DNA of 64,000 nucleotides from positions 310,001-374,000 of the forward strand of contig NC_085853.1 of the NCBI RefSeq assembly GCF_020906515.1, written 5' to 3'. The stretch is from Vanrija pseudolonga. Its lineage: Eukaryota > Basidiomycota > Tremellomycetes > Trichosporonales > Trichosporonaceae. Made by a program: the position numbers and the translations under genes. How positions within the stretch are numbered: position 1 is the first letter of the stretch; every line of letters starts with the position of its first letter. Positions 10,761 through 22,214 of the stretch are shown piece after piece. The notes beneath the pieces were generated by a model. That model searched no databases and was not told where the DNA came from. It was given only the letters and a program-made list of their open reading frames with translations.

Positions 10761-13700
10761 ATGTCTACAGACCCCGGCGCTGCAGCGCCAGCACCAGCGC
10801 CCCCGCCCCATTCCGCGCGTGATCGCTACACCCGGCGCCTGGAGCTCAGCCTGCGTAACGACCATGACGCGTTCGCGCGCTTCGGCAGCGGCGGCAAGCG
10901 TAGTGGGAGCCTGTCTTCGGGCTCGTCTCTCGGGCTCGCACAGTCGTCGCTTGGGCTCGGCGTGCCCTCGTTTCTGCGCCGCTCGCCGTCACGCGCCGCT
11001 ACAGCCCCGCTGCACCCCTCCTCGCTCCGCGCGCTACCCGCCCGCCTGGCGTTCCGTACCCCCTCCGCTTCGTCCACGGACCACGACGACACCGCCGCCG
11101 ACAGCGACACGACGCTTGGGTCCGCGCTCGAGATCGAGCACATGGTTGGCTCTGATACTGAGACGGAGCGTGGGTCGGACAATGACGACGACAACTGGGT
11201 CGAGCAGAGCCTCGCATCCTTCCCATTGTCCCCCAAAGGAGGGGCCAAAGGCAAGGGCGTCGACCCGCGAGAGTATGGATTCGGCGGCGTCGCCATCTCT
11301 CCCTCTACGCTTTTTGCATCCACCCGCTCTATAGACATGATGGGCGGCACGACGTCCCGCCGCGCGCGTACCAAGAAGCGCGTGAGCTCACGCCCCCGCC
11401 CACACCGCAGGGTGAGTAGCGTGTCGCGTCGCCGCCGCTGACGCCAGGACTCGCGCACCGCCGCGCACCACCAGCCCCTCCCCAACCCTGCAAGGTCGCG
11501 CCCGCTCGCGCACCTCGTCAAGCGCCGTGTCGTGTCGAACGGCAGCGTTGACCGCCTCACGCGGGGCATGATTGATCTCGTGAGTACCACACGCGAGGAG
11601 GCAAGCTAACTGGCCGCAGTCCACGTCCGAGGAGAGCGACGCGCAGGAAGTCCTCGCTGTGCTTGAGCCCTCGCCGTCGCCGCTGCCACGCGTCCAGACG
11701 CCGTTACGCCGCCGCGACTCGTCGGGATCGGACGCCGATGAAGAGTCCGATGGTGAGCGCTCGCCGCTTGCACACAAGAGCCGCCGCCGTCGCGTGGAGG
11801 CGCTGTTGCAGTTACCCACCCCGCTCGCGACGTCTCCGTCCCAGCTGGCCGAGCTCGCCGCCCAGGCAGGGTTCATGCTCGTGCCTATCTCGAGCTCTGT
11901 CCCGCGCGCCAGTGGCCTGAAGCGCTCCAACTCGCACCTTACGTCGCCAGACGTGACGCCGACCCGGCCGCGCTTAGAGCTTGCGGCGCCTGATGAGGAG
12001 GAAGACGAAGCCGCGGGCGAAGAGGACGACGACGCGGACGAGACGGGCACGGCTCGGTTCATCAGCTCTGACCTCGAACCCGAGTCAGATGTCGCCGAGG
12101 ACGATGATGCCGACGACGACGACGCAGTCGCTGCCAGCTCCGACCTCGAGCTCAACACCGCGCCGCCCACCCCCACACCTGCTCCGAGGGCTCGTGCCCA
12201 TGACAGCGCGGCGGCCCGCACGTTGCTGGCGTTCGCCTCATCGCGCACTGCCTCCACGAGTGCTCGTCCCCCGATTCCTATCTCCTCTACTCTGGTTCCG
12301 GCTCCCAAGACCCCACCTCGCAACGCCGCGCGGATCCGTTACCAGAAGACTGTCCCCGGCGACCCCCGCAAGCAACATGGCGAGGCGCAGATCGTCTCAG
12401 TTGCCGAGTCGCGTCGCCCAGCCCATCGCGACCCGCCGGCCCGAGCCGTGGCCCACGACACCCAGCATCTCCGGCGATCATCACCCACGTCCCTCCTTCC
12501 CTCCCGTGAGAAGTCTCACCGCTCGCGCTCAAACGTCAGGCGCATCCTTCTGGCCCATGCGCAGCGCACGACACGCCGCTTCCTCGCCCGTGTCAAGGAG
12601 GCGGACGAGATCAAACTCATGGATGAGCAGGGTCGCCTCCACCAACCCAAGGGCATGAGGCGCACTCTTCACACTTGGCGCTACGTTGAGGAAGCTCGTC
12701 CAGTTCTTCCTGGTCTCAGTTACGTCGAGGCCATGAAGCAGAGCAAGACCGCCCAGCAGGCGCGCTCTGCACTTCTGCGTAGATACCGCTCCAAGCGTGG
12801 CTCCACCATGGCATGGGCACAGAACGACGAGACCTGGGGCGCGACTTCAACCGCCATCATGGCTCTGGACGAGGACGAGGAGGTGGAGAAGATGTTAGCC
12901 TCGCCTGGCGAGGACGTCGAGATGTTCGACTCGGAGCAGGTCGACGCGGCGTTAGGTCTCCTCGCGTTCTCAGCCTCAGCCCTTCCTTCATCGACTATCG
13001 GCAAGCGTCAGCGTGCATCGGCGGCAGCAGTCGAAGCCGCCCACCGCCAACAGCGTCGCCGTGACCTGCGCGGGTCCGAGGTGGCTCATTTCTTGTCCTT
13101 CAAGATGCCGTACTTAGCGGCTCTCAAGACCCACCGCGAGCAGCGCCGCGAGGCAGAGCGCGCCGCCGTCGCCGAGGCGATTAGCCGCGCAGAGGAGGCA
13201 GCGGCCGTGGCTGCGGCCGAGGAGCTTTGTATTCAAGCCGAGCGCCAGCAAGCCGAGTCGGAGCGGGTAGCGGAGGCCGAGGCCACCGCAGCCGCCGAAG
13301 CCCAGCGCATCGCTGCCGAGTTCAACCGCACGGCTCGTGCTCGCGACGACCGCCCGCGTCACCGCCCGCAGCCCTACAACACCGGCAACGAGGCCGACTT
13401 CCGTGCACGCATTCGGGAGCAGCGCTTTACCAACGCTCGCCGCCGTCAGGAGGCGGAGCAGGCGCGTTCTGCGTCCGTGGAGCAGGACCGCCGCGTGCGT
13501 GCGGTGTCTCTCCCTGCGCCTTCTCGCGACGAGGAGGACGACATGCCCGGGCCCAGTCGTCGCCATATGCGCCTCGGTAGCCCGTTGGTGCTCGAGGCAA
13601 TCACCGATGCCGATGAGGTTGCGACCCAGATCGGCAGCGACGACGACGAGCCTGTCGCCGGCCCATCGCGCCTCAGCGCTGCACGCAGCCCTGTACGTGC

Positions 13701-14277
13701 CCCTGTGCCTCTCACCCCCGCTCCCGCTGCTCGCACGCCTGAGCAGATGGCAGCTCTCCAGCTCTCACCTCCGCCACGATACGAGCTCCCGATCTTCCCT
13801 GTGCGCGGCGGCCCCCACCTTCGCACCCGCCGCGAGGCCGCTCGCCTGCGTGCGTCTTCCGACCCTCCTAGGTATGCCCGCGACCTCTACCGCACGCACT
13901 CGCCACCCCCGCCTCCGCCGTACAACGCGCAGGTCGACGGCGGGTGCGTCATGCCTCCGGTGTTTATCCCCGAGGCGATGCTCTCCCGTGAACCTACTCC
14001 GCCCCGTCCCGGACCCAGCGCGGCCGCCATGGCGATCGCGGACCGCCGCGCCGTCGACATCGAGGTGGGTGAGGCTGGACCTGGCCCCTCGACACTCGCG
14101 GCTTGGCCTTCGATGCCGCTTGTGCCCGGACGCTACGTTGCCGACCGCCCGAACAACGAAGTAACGCGCCACGGCGTCGGCGACCACGAGCCGATTGATT
14201 ACGACGCGCTCGACGACACGCCACAGTCGTCATCGGCTGTTGGCTTCCTGTCACGCTTCCTCCCCCGCTGGTGGTAG
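10761..14277 (+). CDS. large disordered, coiled-coil protein of unknown function
   Basis: Exons 10761-11411, 11448-11579 and 11620-14277 (introns 36 and 40 nt) give 1146 aa. I do not recognise the family. The N-terminus has Ser-rich low complexity with acidic patches (SDTETERGSDNDDDN). The middle contains a long Asp/Glu run and a basic region rich in Arg/His. From about residue 760 there is an Ala/Glu/Arg-rich coiled coil (REAERAAVAEAISRAEEA). The C-terminal third is Pro-rich with PPRYE and PPPPYN motifs that could bind WW domains, ending in FLSRFLPRWW. Nothing indicates an enzyme. The short introns and unbroken 2.6-kb last exon argue that it is a real, expressed gene. Confidence 0.7.
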
Positions 14278-14731
14278 CGCGGGCTTGTATTGTACTGCTG
14301 ACGGTTTCTCTCTACTCATTGTGTACACTGCTGCATGTTACCTGGCACTTATGCATACTTGACGACGCTGGCGTCGTGGTGGTGGTGATGGCGTTGCTGG
14401 TGGCGCTTGGCGTGGCACGGAAGGTTGCGGCACTGACGAAGGTTCTTGCAATGTGGCTGCGGCTACACCACCCCAGTTGGCTTGCAGCCCCACTCCGCTC
14501 GACGCACACGCCACCCCATCACCCCGCGCAATCGCAAACGCGCACAAGCCGTGCCCCTCGCACGCAAGCCGCACCCCGAGGGGAGCAGGAGGCGGCGACG
14601 CGGCGCACAGCCCCCCCATCCAGGCAAGCAAGCGCCAAACATTATGCGCTCTCGCTCGCACCGGGGTGTGTGCGGTAGTTGGTGTTGACCGTCTGTGACT
14701 TGTCGAAACTACACAACACTCCGCCGCCAGA
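14278..14731 (+). other. intergenic between two + genes
   Basis: 454 bp. A hydrophobic open frame begins near 14271 but overlaps the previous stop and has no splice path into the next gene. No other element is seen. Confidence 0.45.
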
Positions 14732-16143
14732 ATGGAGAGCACCAGCGCGAGCGACACGACGGTGGTCGACACTAGTGCGGGAGCGACAGACTCGACAGCG
14801 GCAAGGGGCGGTCACAGACGCAGCTCGAGCAGCGCGACGACGTGAGTTCACTGCGCGACGGACGGCACTGACGACACTGCAGCGATAACGGCGCGAGCTC
14901 GTCGCTCACCGAGAGCTCCAGCTCCACGGGCGACTTGGGGAGCAGCAGTGCCAATGGCGGGGGCAACATGACGAGCGCGGGGGGCGATGTTACGACAACG
15001 AGCGGCACGTCGGCCACCAACGCCAATACCAATGGTGTAGCCCCGTCGGCGGTGACGGACGCCGGCACGCCTGCACCGGTTGCGCCGAGCACGGCGCAGT
15101 TCACAGTGCACATCCACCCGAGCTCCGCGGCACCGCTCAACACGGGCACTGGCAGCGGCAGCGGCACAATCACAGCAGTGACAGTCCCCGTCGCTGCGCC
15201 GGCGCCGCAGCCCGTCCCGTCCGTCGCGAGACCACCGCCAGCGACGACAGTCGCGGCCGACAATTCCGCCAGCTCGGCGCTCAACGCCGGCGCGCTAGCG
15301 GGCGGTGTCGCGGGCGGGGTGGTCGCGCTCGCGCTCGCGCTGATCCTGCTCCTCCTCGCGGTACGCAAGCGGCGCCTTGCGCCCGAACCCCAGGCGCAAG
15401 CGGAAGAGTATATGAAGGGCTACGACGACGCAATGCCGCGGCACAGCCACCAGGCCGAGCACCACCACAGGCCAGTGATGACGCGCACGCCGTCTCCGGA
15501 CGACTTTAGCCCGCCGCCGCTCGGCGCGCGCGTCCTGCCCATCTCGCCGCCGCGCCCGCTGAGTCCGAGCAAGGAGAGGGCACGCAGCCCGCTCCCGCCT
15601 GGCGCGGCGGCCGCGGCGCCGACGTGGCCGCCTACTGCGCCGGCGCCGGTCTCGGACGAGGCTCACGTGCGCGCGACGACGCCCGAGAGCCCGCTCGCGC
15701 GCCGACAGCACCTCGTTGCGGCTGGCGCGACGCGTACCGCCAGCCCGGTACATCGTAGCCTTGCCCGCCGGCCAGCGACCGCCCCGGCGCGTGATCTCCC
15801 GCTGCCCTCTCCGCCGCCGACTGGCCCTCTCCCGCTCCCGCCGTCGTCCCCGCCCCTGCGGGCACGGCGGCCAGCGACGGCGCCCAACCCGCGCGCCGCG
15901 CCGTCGGCGTTCGGATACCCTGCCGCGGCGCTCACTGCTAGCCCCACCGCGGTGCCGGGCTCGCCGGGCAGCCTCACGTCGCGCGTGAGCGCTGCGTCGC
16001 CGCTCAGTGTCGCCACGACGCTGCCGGTCGCGGCCGACTCGCCGCCGGTACCGGGCAGCGCGGAGCTGCCGGCCGTCTACTCGCCTACGTGGAGAAACTC
16101 TGACCTCGCGGCCATCTCGCAGTGGCTCGACCAGCGGTTGTAG
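14732..16143 (+). CDS. single-pass Ser/Thr-rich membrane protein (Mid2/WSC-like architecture)
   Basis: Exons 14732-14841 and 14883-16143 (41-nt intron) encode 456 aa. The first roughly 180 residues are almost entirely Ser, Thr, Gly and Ala, a mucin-like stretch suited to O-mannosylation. A single membrane helix follows (AGALAGGVAGGVVALALALI to LLLLAV), then the basic stop-transfer RKRR. The cytoplasmic tail is Pro/Ser-rich, with many SP sites and repeated RRPATAP motifs. This is the layout of wall-stress sensors and other fungal plasma-membrane glycoproteins. No cleavable signal peptide is visible at this start, so either the helix serves as anchor or a 5' exon is missing. It ends 34 bp from the convergent permease gene. 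Confidence 0.72.
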
Positions 16144-16177
16144 TGTGGATGCATGTGTGCTAAGTATGCTCTGTCTG

Positions 16178-18136
16178 CTAACCGAAAGTGTTGGCCCACA
16201 GCCGCTTCGCGACGCCCTCCTTCTCGTACGACGCGTTGCGGTACGGCCTGCGTCCCGTGACCAGGTCGGCAGTGGCCAGGTCGACCCACTTGGTCTTCCG
16301 GATCAGCTTGTACCCCAGTGCGAGGAGGACGAAGATCGGGATCATGATGTAGTTCATGAGGAAGGTCTGCACGTCGAACGGCGGGACTGGGTGTGTGAGC
16401 AAGGGCAGGCATAACCCGAGGCGCGTCACTCACGGAACACGGTCCAGCCCTGGAAGAAGATGAGGAAGAAGCCGCCCGCAAAGGCCACGTACGCGGCGTA
16501 CGGGAAGAAGGCGGCGCGGTACGGCAGCTCGTCGACCGAGATGCCCTGCAGCTTGAGGGCCTTGCGGAAGCGGATGTGGCATGCGACGATGCTGGGGGCG
16601 GAGTGAGCTCATGAGCTTACTGTAGCCAGTCGGGTCTACTCACGAAGTCCAGGTGATGAACGTTGACACGCCGCCAATGCTCACCATCCAGTTGTACACC
16701 ACCACCGCGCCGTCACTCAGATTCAACAGCGCGAGCAGGCCGAACGCATTGCAGAACGCGACGGCGACATATGGTGCGCCGTAGCGATTGGTCGCGCCAA
16801 AGATCTTGGGGGCATACCCGTCGCGCGACATGGACACGAGGCAGCGCGACGAGACGTACAGCGCGCCGTTGATCGCCGAGAAGACGGTCGTAAGCTGGGC
16901 CGCAGGGTCAGTTGACTGCTCAGCCGGGGTGGTGGCAACTCACGATGAACGCGTTGAGCACGTTGCCCGCCTGCATGAGCCCCACGTTGGTGAAGGCCAG
17001 GATGTACGGCGACGTCGCCTGCGTCTGCGTGCCGTTGAACAGGTTGGGGTCGTTCCATGCGATCACGAGGGACTGGGCATCAGCACGGTGCAGGTGGCGC
17101 CACCCACCAGGAAGAAGAGGCTGCCAATGTACACGACAAAGATGCGGATGAAGACGAGACGGACAGCACGAGGGATGTCGCGGCCTGGGTTCTGGGCCTC
17201 GCCTGCGGTCAAACCTACGACACAATCAGCTTAAGCCAACCCCACCACACCCACCGATCATCTCGGCGCCGGCATAGAAGATGGCAGCGAGGGAAAAGCA
17301 CTTGAAGACACCCCTGACGCCGTCCGAGAAGCCGCCCGGGTCGCGCCAGTACTTGAACCCGACGTGGCCTCCGTCGCCGATCGCGCCGGTCGTGATGAGC
17401 ACCGAGCAGAGGAAGAAGCTGATGATGAAGAGCAGCTTGAGCCACGTCAAGAAGAACTCGGCCTCGCCGTACCCCCGTACGCCGATACACCCAAACAAGT
17501 AGAAGAAGACCCAGCCGGCGAGCACGAAGCCCCACCACGGCAGCTTGGACTGCCAGTACGTGCAGATCAGCCCGAGGACGTAGTACTCGTTGATGAGGAA
17601 GCCGCCCCACAGTACAACGTACACCCAGCCCAGGGCGAACGCGAGCGCCGGGTCGAGGAACCGCGCAGTGTAGTCGGTAAAGCTGCCCGTCACGCTGATG
17701 AACGCCGCCAGCTCACCGAGGCTCTGCATGATCAGGTAGAGGAGCACGCCGACGGTGCCAAAGCCGATGATCACGCCCCCGGGCCCGCCGTACGTGAAGC
17801 CAGTGCCGACTGCGCCGGTGTGAGCAACACGCCGAGTACAGCCCCAACCCACTCACTGCTGTAGAACCATCCCGGGCCGATGACGCCCCCGACAGCAATC
17901 ATCGACAGGTGCCGCGCCTTGAGGGCGCGGTGCAGGCCTGTCCGCTCGTCCGCCAGCGACTCGGCGTACGACGACGGCGGGGTAGTGACATCGGCGTCGG
18001 CGTCGGCGCCGGCGATGTCGGCCTCCTTGTCCTTGTAGTCGTTGTCCTCAGAGGCGGGCGGGCCGCCGCCGCCGCCCCACACCTGACTCGGCGTGTACTC
18101 GATGTCCGTGTTCGCTGGTGCCATGGCTGCCGTCAA
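16178..18136 (-). CDS. APC-superfamily amino-acid permease
   Basis: Seven exons: 18136-17857, 17809-17255, 17214-17108, 17072-16944, 16894-16644, 16591-16434, 16386-16178; 562 aa. A cytosolic N-terminus precedes RHLSMIAVGGVIGPGWFY, the conserved first helix of fungal YAT-type permeases (usually GGTIGTGLF). Further family marks are the MQSLGELAAFISVTGSF segment, EAQNPGRDIPRAV after helix 6, and GAPYVAV late in the core. About twelve hydrophobic segments fit a plasma-membrane proton/amino-acid symporter. The C-terminal tail (KTKWVDLATADL...) is typical. An alternative in-frame ATG lies four codons downstream at 18124. Substrate cannot be inferred. A degraded paralogous fragment lies upstream. 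Confidence 0.9.
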
Positions 18137-18934
18137 GCTTGGGCGGAGGCCGTCATGGCCGGTGTGGAGTTGCCTTTATCGCGGCCCGACGACTTTGCTT
18201 GGCGCGATGTAGGTAGCACAGTGCTTGTGGAACAAGAGCAAGACGACGAACCCGATCAAGACGTCGAACGCGATCAAGACGTCACATCACCCCGCGCACT
18301 CGTTATCGAGTGTCATCGCTCCACAATTAGACCACCCGCCGACAACGGCGAATGCAATCGCTGCTCTCGTTGCCTTGGCGCGCTAGTGGGAGCACCATAT
18401 CGGGGTCGCCGCATCGCGCCATCGGACACCATACGCCGGCCGGCGACGGCGGCTATGGGCGCCGTTCAGCATATCGCTGCAACGAGCGCGCTTACGGCTG
18501 TCGCTTGTAGACTGATTGTGAGGGTCTCGCAGTGCCCGGCAAGCCGGGGTTCCAACCTCGTGGGCGTGGCCAGCTGCAGTATCGCCTTGGCGAGAGCTAT
18601 ATCCAGCGCGTGTCGCCGTCTCGCGCGATCTCGTCGTGATCTATTCGGAGGATGGGTTGATGGAGATGTGGAGATGCGGTCGTCATGACGGAGGAAGTGG
18701 TCAAGCAGTCAGACCGCCGTTGGGCAACAAAAGGCGAGGTAGCCGACGGGTGCGGCAGGCCACAAGTCGCTGCCGTCCTGGCCGGGCCTCCTTCTGTCTG
18801 CCGCCCGCGCGGGGCGATATCGCAGCGACGGCGACAGCGATGTGGTCTCGCAAGCAAGAGAGCTGGTTGCGCAAGCTCGCGTTCGCGCGGCGTGCTGCTT
18901 CGCCCTGGCGCAAGAAGGTCGAGGGTCGGAGCCC
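18137..18934. other. intergenic upstream of the permease
   Basis: About 800 bp with no supportable gene. It is the presumed permease promoter, followed by sequence of unknown origin. Confidence 0.4.
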
Positions 18935-18954
18935 AATACCGGACCGGCGGACCG

Positions 18955-19290
18955 GACATGCCATGCGATCACGACAGACTGCGATGGGTTAGCCTAACTC
19001 AAGCTGGTGGAGCGATGCCACACACGCACCATGATGGAAGAAGACCCTCCCGATGTAAGAACGTAGACGACATAGATGCGGATGAAGACGAGGCGGACAG
19101 GACGGCGGATGTCACGGCCGCGGGTCTTGGCCTCGCCAGCCGGAGGTCAAGCCTGACGTCAGCAAGACCCGCAGCCGCACTCACCGATCATGGCCGCGCC
19201 GGCATAGACTATCACAGCGAGGGCAAATCCGTTGAACACGCCGTTGGCGCTGTTGAAGAAGGCGCCTGGCCATTTACCACAACAACTAGT
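18955..19290 (-). pseudogene. decayed amino-acid permease fragment
   Basis: On the - strand this stretch mirrors exons 2-4 of the intact permease 1.5 kb away. It has a PGAFFNSANGVFNGFALAV to YAGAAMIG block, then a GTGAGT...CAG intron, then VRLVFIRIYVVY. Next come a second recognisable intron and SVVIAW, matching SLVIAW of the intact gene. Between them the frame is lost (the GEAQNPGRD-equivalent region is out of frame and meets a stop). No earlier or later exons are seen. It is best read as the remnant of a tandem permease duplication; the host gene is dead. Confidence 0.72.
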
Positions 19291-20033
19291 TCGTGGAGTG
19301 ATAAGTGGGGTGTGGCTCGGGGGGCTTTGGTTACCGAATGGCCCGAGCCTGGCTGGTGTGTCGGGGTCGTGGTCAGATCACGCCGCTGTTAAGTGTCATC
19401 CAGTCAGTTGGAGGCTCAAGTCGAGACGGATCTGCTTAACAAGACAACAGCTGACGTCTTGTCACGTCAAATACTTGCACTCCTGCTGAGCTCTTAGCAA
19501 CGACCACGCCGACCATTCCTTTCACCCTACCGCGTCCACCGTCCACACAGTTCACACGAGAACGTAGATGACCCCACTGTGGCATTGAGAGCTTTGTAAT
19601 CCTCAACGACCTGCACGCCATCCACCTTGGGTCTCGCATGACGCCTCTACGAGTCGCCCCTGGGCCGCCTATCATCCCGTGATTACTGGGCATGTCCCAG
19701 CTACCGGCTGGCCTTATCGGTTACCAAGATCGAGATGACACTTGGCTTCTGACACACTCTAGGGAGGTGGCTCACCGCGAAGTCCACTCTCGAGTGCTTC
19801 GAATAGATGCTGCTGACGAAGCCTTGAACTCCCAGGGCGTTTAGTCACCGAGGTTGTACTGTACTTACTCCGCCCACCATGTCGAATTATGGAGTGTCGA
19901 CAGGCGTGGTGGAGTGGTGGCCATGTGTGGCGAATGCTCATCATGACGAGGAAGCATATAAAAAGACGACGAGATGCACGGCTTCGACATGTCTTCAACC
20001 CAGCACTTTCACCCGAAACACCCAGACTGCACA
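19291..20033 (+). promoter_or_regulatory. upstream region of epimerase gene with TATA box
   Basis: 743 bp without a gene. A CATATAAAAAG element at about 19966-19976 lies roughly 60 bp before the ATG at 20034, a good distance for a TATA box. Nothing else is distinguishable. Confidence 0.5.
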
Positions 20034-21131
20034 ATGCCTGCGCTCGACTCTGGTCTCATCCTCATTACTGGTGCCTCAGGATTCATTGGATCGTAAGTTG
20101 AGGTGACGAGCTCCAAACAGCACGAGACTGACGAAACAAGTCACACGGTCAAGGCCGCCCTCGACTCGGGCTACACCGTCCGCGTGGCGGTCCGCACGCC
20201 TGACAAGGGCGAGTACGTCAAGACCCTCTTCCCGGAATACGCCGAGTCGATCTCGTACACGATCGTGGAAAACATGGATGTCAAGGGAGCCTACGACAAG
20301 GCTGTGGAGGGCATTGACGGGGTGATCCACCTCGCCTCTCCGGTCGACATGCGCTTCGAGGGCCCAGCGTCTGACATGATCGCTGTGGCCGTCGCCGGCG
20401 TGGTCAACCTCCTCGACGCGCTTGCTCTGGCCCCCGTCAAGCGCGTGGTCATCCTATCGTCGGTTGCGTCCATCGGACCCGTCGTCCGCAACGAGGCCCA
20501 ACTCGACGGAAAGAGGGTGTACACCGAGGCCCAGTGGAACGACGAGGGCGTCGCCGAGGCGCTGCAACTTGAGGCCGCAGCATCGGGACGGGTCAAGTAC
20601 GCCGCGTCCAAGGCTCAGGCTGAGCGCGCGTTCTGGAAGTGGTTTGCCGACCACAAGCCGACCTTTGACGGTGTGTCTATCAACCCTTCGTTCAACTTTG
20701 GCCCGCCGACCGCGTTTGGTCAGGGCATCCCCTCCAGCGTCGGCATCGTCGTGCCCTGGCTCAAGCCGGGTGCCGATGCCAACACTCTCAAGCAGGAGTT
20801 TGCAGGCGTCGTCGACGTGCGGGACGTGGCCTACGCGTCGGTCAAGGCGCTATCGACGCCCGAGGCTGGGGGCGAGCGCTATATCCTCTCGGCGGATACT
20901 CTGTTCAACAATGACCTCGCGATTGGCGCGACAGCCGACAAGGAGGCCAACACTGCCGGCTTGACCCGCGGTAACACCGACCCTGCGTTCCGTGCCGAGC
21001 TCGACTCGAAGGCTATCGTGTACGACGGCTCCAAGGCTGAGGCGGCGTTCGGTTTCAAGTACCGCGCCAAGGACAGGACGATTGCCGAGGCTGTCGAGGC
21101 GATCCGCAAGACTCGTGCAGGTGCGCTCTGA
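20034..21131 (+). CDS. NAD(P)-dependent epimerase-type reductase (extended SDR, Gre2/DFR-like)
   Basis: Exons 20034-20092 and 20141-21131 (48-nt intron) encode 349 aa. The N-terminal Rossmann motif LITGASGFIGS spans the first splice junction and continues as HTVKAALDSGYTVR. A catalytic Ser lies in VVILSSVASIGP and the YxxxK pair in KYAASKAQAE. The NPSFNFGPP motif is typical of dihydroflavonol-reductase/methylglyoxal-reductase-like extended SDRs such as yeast Gre2. Such enzymes reduce aldehydes or ketones with NADPH in the cytosol; the natural substrate is not predictable. Splicing is supported because only the joined product makes a complete cofactor-binding motif. Confidence 0.9.
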
Positions 21132-22115
21132 GGCAGTCGAACAGAAGAATGACCATATGTACATGATCATGCAGCGCAAATGGCTCATGGTGCCGTGATT
21201 GCGCGAGCTCGATCTGCTTGTTCTCGCTGGAGGCGAGAAAACTGGGTGGTAGGTCGGGATTGAATACCGGACCGGCGATGTCCGAGTCGGCACCGACCTC
21301 CGAGATACGGTGCCGACGTCTTTTGTTCGATGCTTATCAGCCTTGCCTTGTCTGTGCGTTAGCGGGTCTGCAGCCCCCTCCCTCACCCTCCTCCTCGTTA
21401 GCTTTATGCCTCACAGACGGGCGCGAGAGGCGTGAGCGCACCGAGTGCTCGCGCCAGACTGATCGATCGATCTCGCACTGACGTCACGGCGTGCGGCAGG
21501 TGGCGGAAGGACAAAACGGCAACGACGACACGCGCTGCTTCTTGACGTGTCTTGCTTTGTTGTGAGCTCTGGTGATCGCGAGATGAAGAGCAGGGCTTGA
21601 TGTGCTCGTGCTGCAGACGGACCTTGCACCTATGTAATTACTGATCAGTCGCGGTTCAGCCGGCACTCTGACAAACGAACACTCACCACTCGTCATCATG
21701 CCCCATTCACTTCGCGCCCGCTACATCTTCAAACTCCCCTTCCGAGATCAGGTGCACACGTCAACGTTAGAGCAGAAAGCACTCACTGTGGTATTGGAAG
21801 AGATCACACTACATACAATGGCAGAGGCGTGCACAGACTTGTGCCATTGGTGCAGCTTGCCAGGTACCAAGCCGTGTGTGTATGGCAACGTGGCCGACCC
21901 ATCCGCCACCGCGGTGTCTGGTGCGCCGACTCGCTCGCTCGACACTGCCCCCACACTCACCCACTTGACTCCTGTTGCCCGCTTACTCACTCACTGTGGT
22001 CAAGTCTTCAGCAAAACCTTTTTGTTCACCTAGCCCTACTCTTCCTCACAGCCTCCAGCTCTTGCACCTCCTCCGCACCTCGCCCCTTCAGCAGGGTCGC
22101 CCAGCACTGGCAAAG
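21132..22115 (+). other. intergenic before the F-box-like array
   Basis: No gene with family features. A 111-codon frame at 21698 begins after a plausible leader but has no recognisable domain and no splice path into the next gene. A 15-bp element at 21263-21277 repeats one at 18935-18949. Confidence 0.4.
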
Positions 22116-22178
22116 GTATGTGTCGCCCCGTCCTGCCGCTCAATGAGACGATGATCCTGACTGACGCCGCTTTTACAG
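22116..22178 (+). other. probable 5'UTR intron of the first array gene
   Basis: GTATGT donor, TGACTGAC branch and TTTTACAG acceptor 36 bp before the chosen ATG give a 63-nt leader intron. Confidence 0.55.
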
Positions 22179-22214
22179 CCATTGGCCCCGTCCCCACCCA
22201 ACGTTGGTCACAAA

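Noticed and set aside
11388-12323. 311-codon - strand frame inside the large disordered protein gene
   Set aside because: Antisense shadow of Ser/Asp-rich codons; the + strand has phase-consistent introns.
14271-14678. Hydrophobic frame that could supply a signal peptide to the mucin-like protein
   Set aside because: Overlaps the preceding gene's stop and has no in-phase splice junction to 14732.
21698-22033. 111-codon frame on + before the F-box-like array
   Set aside because: No domain, no clean splice into array gene 1; composition like surrounding spacer.
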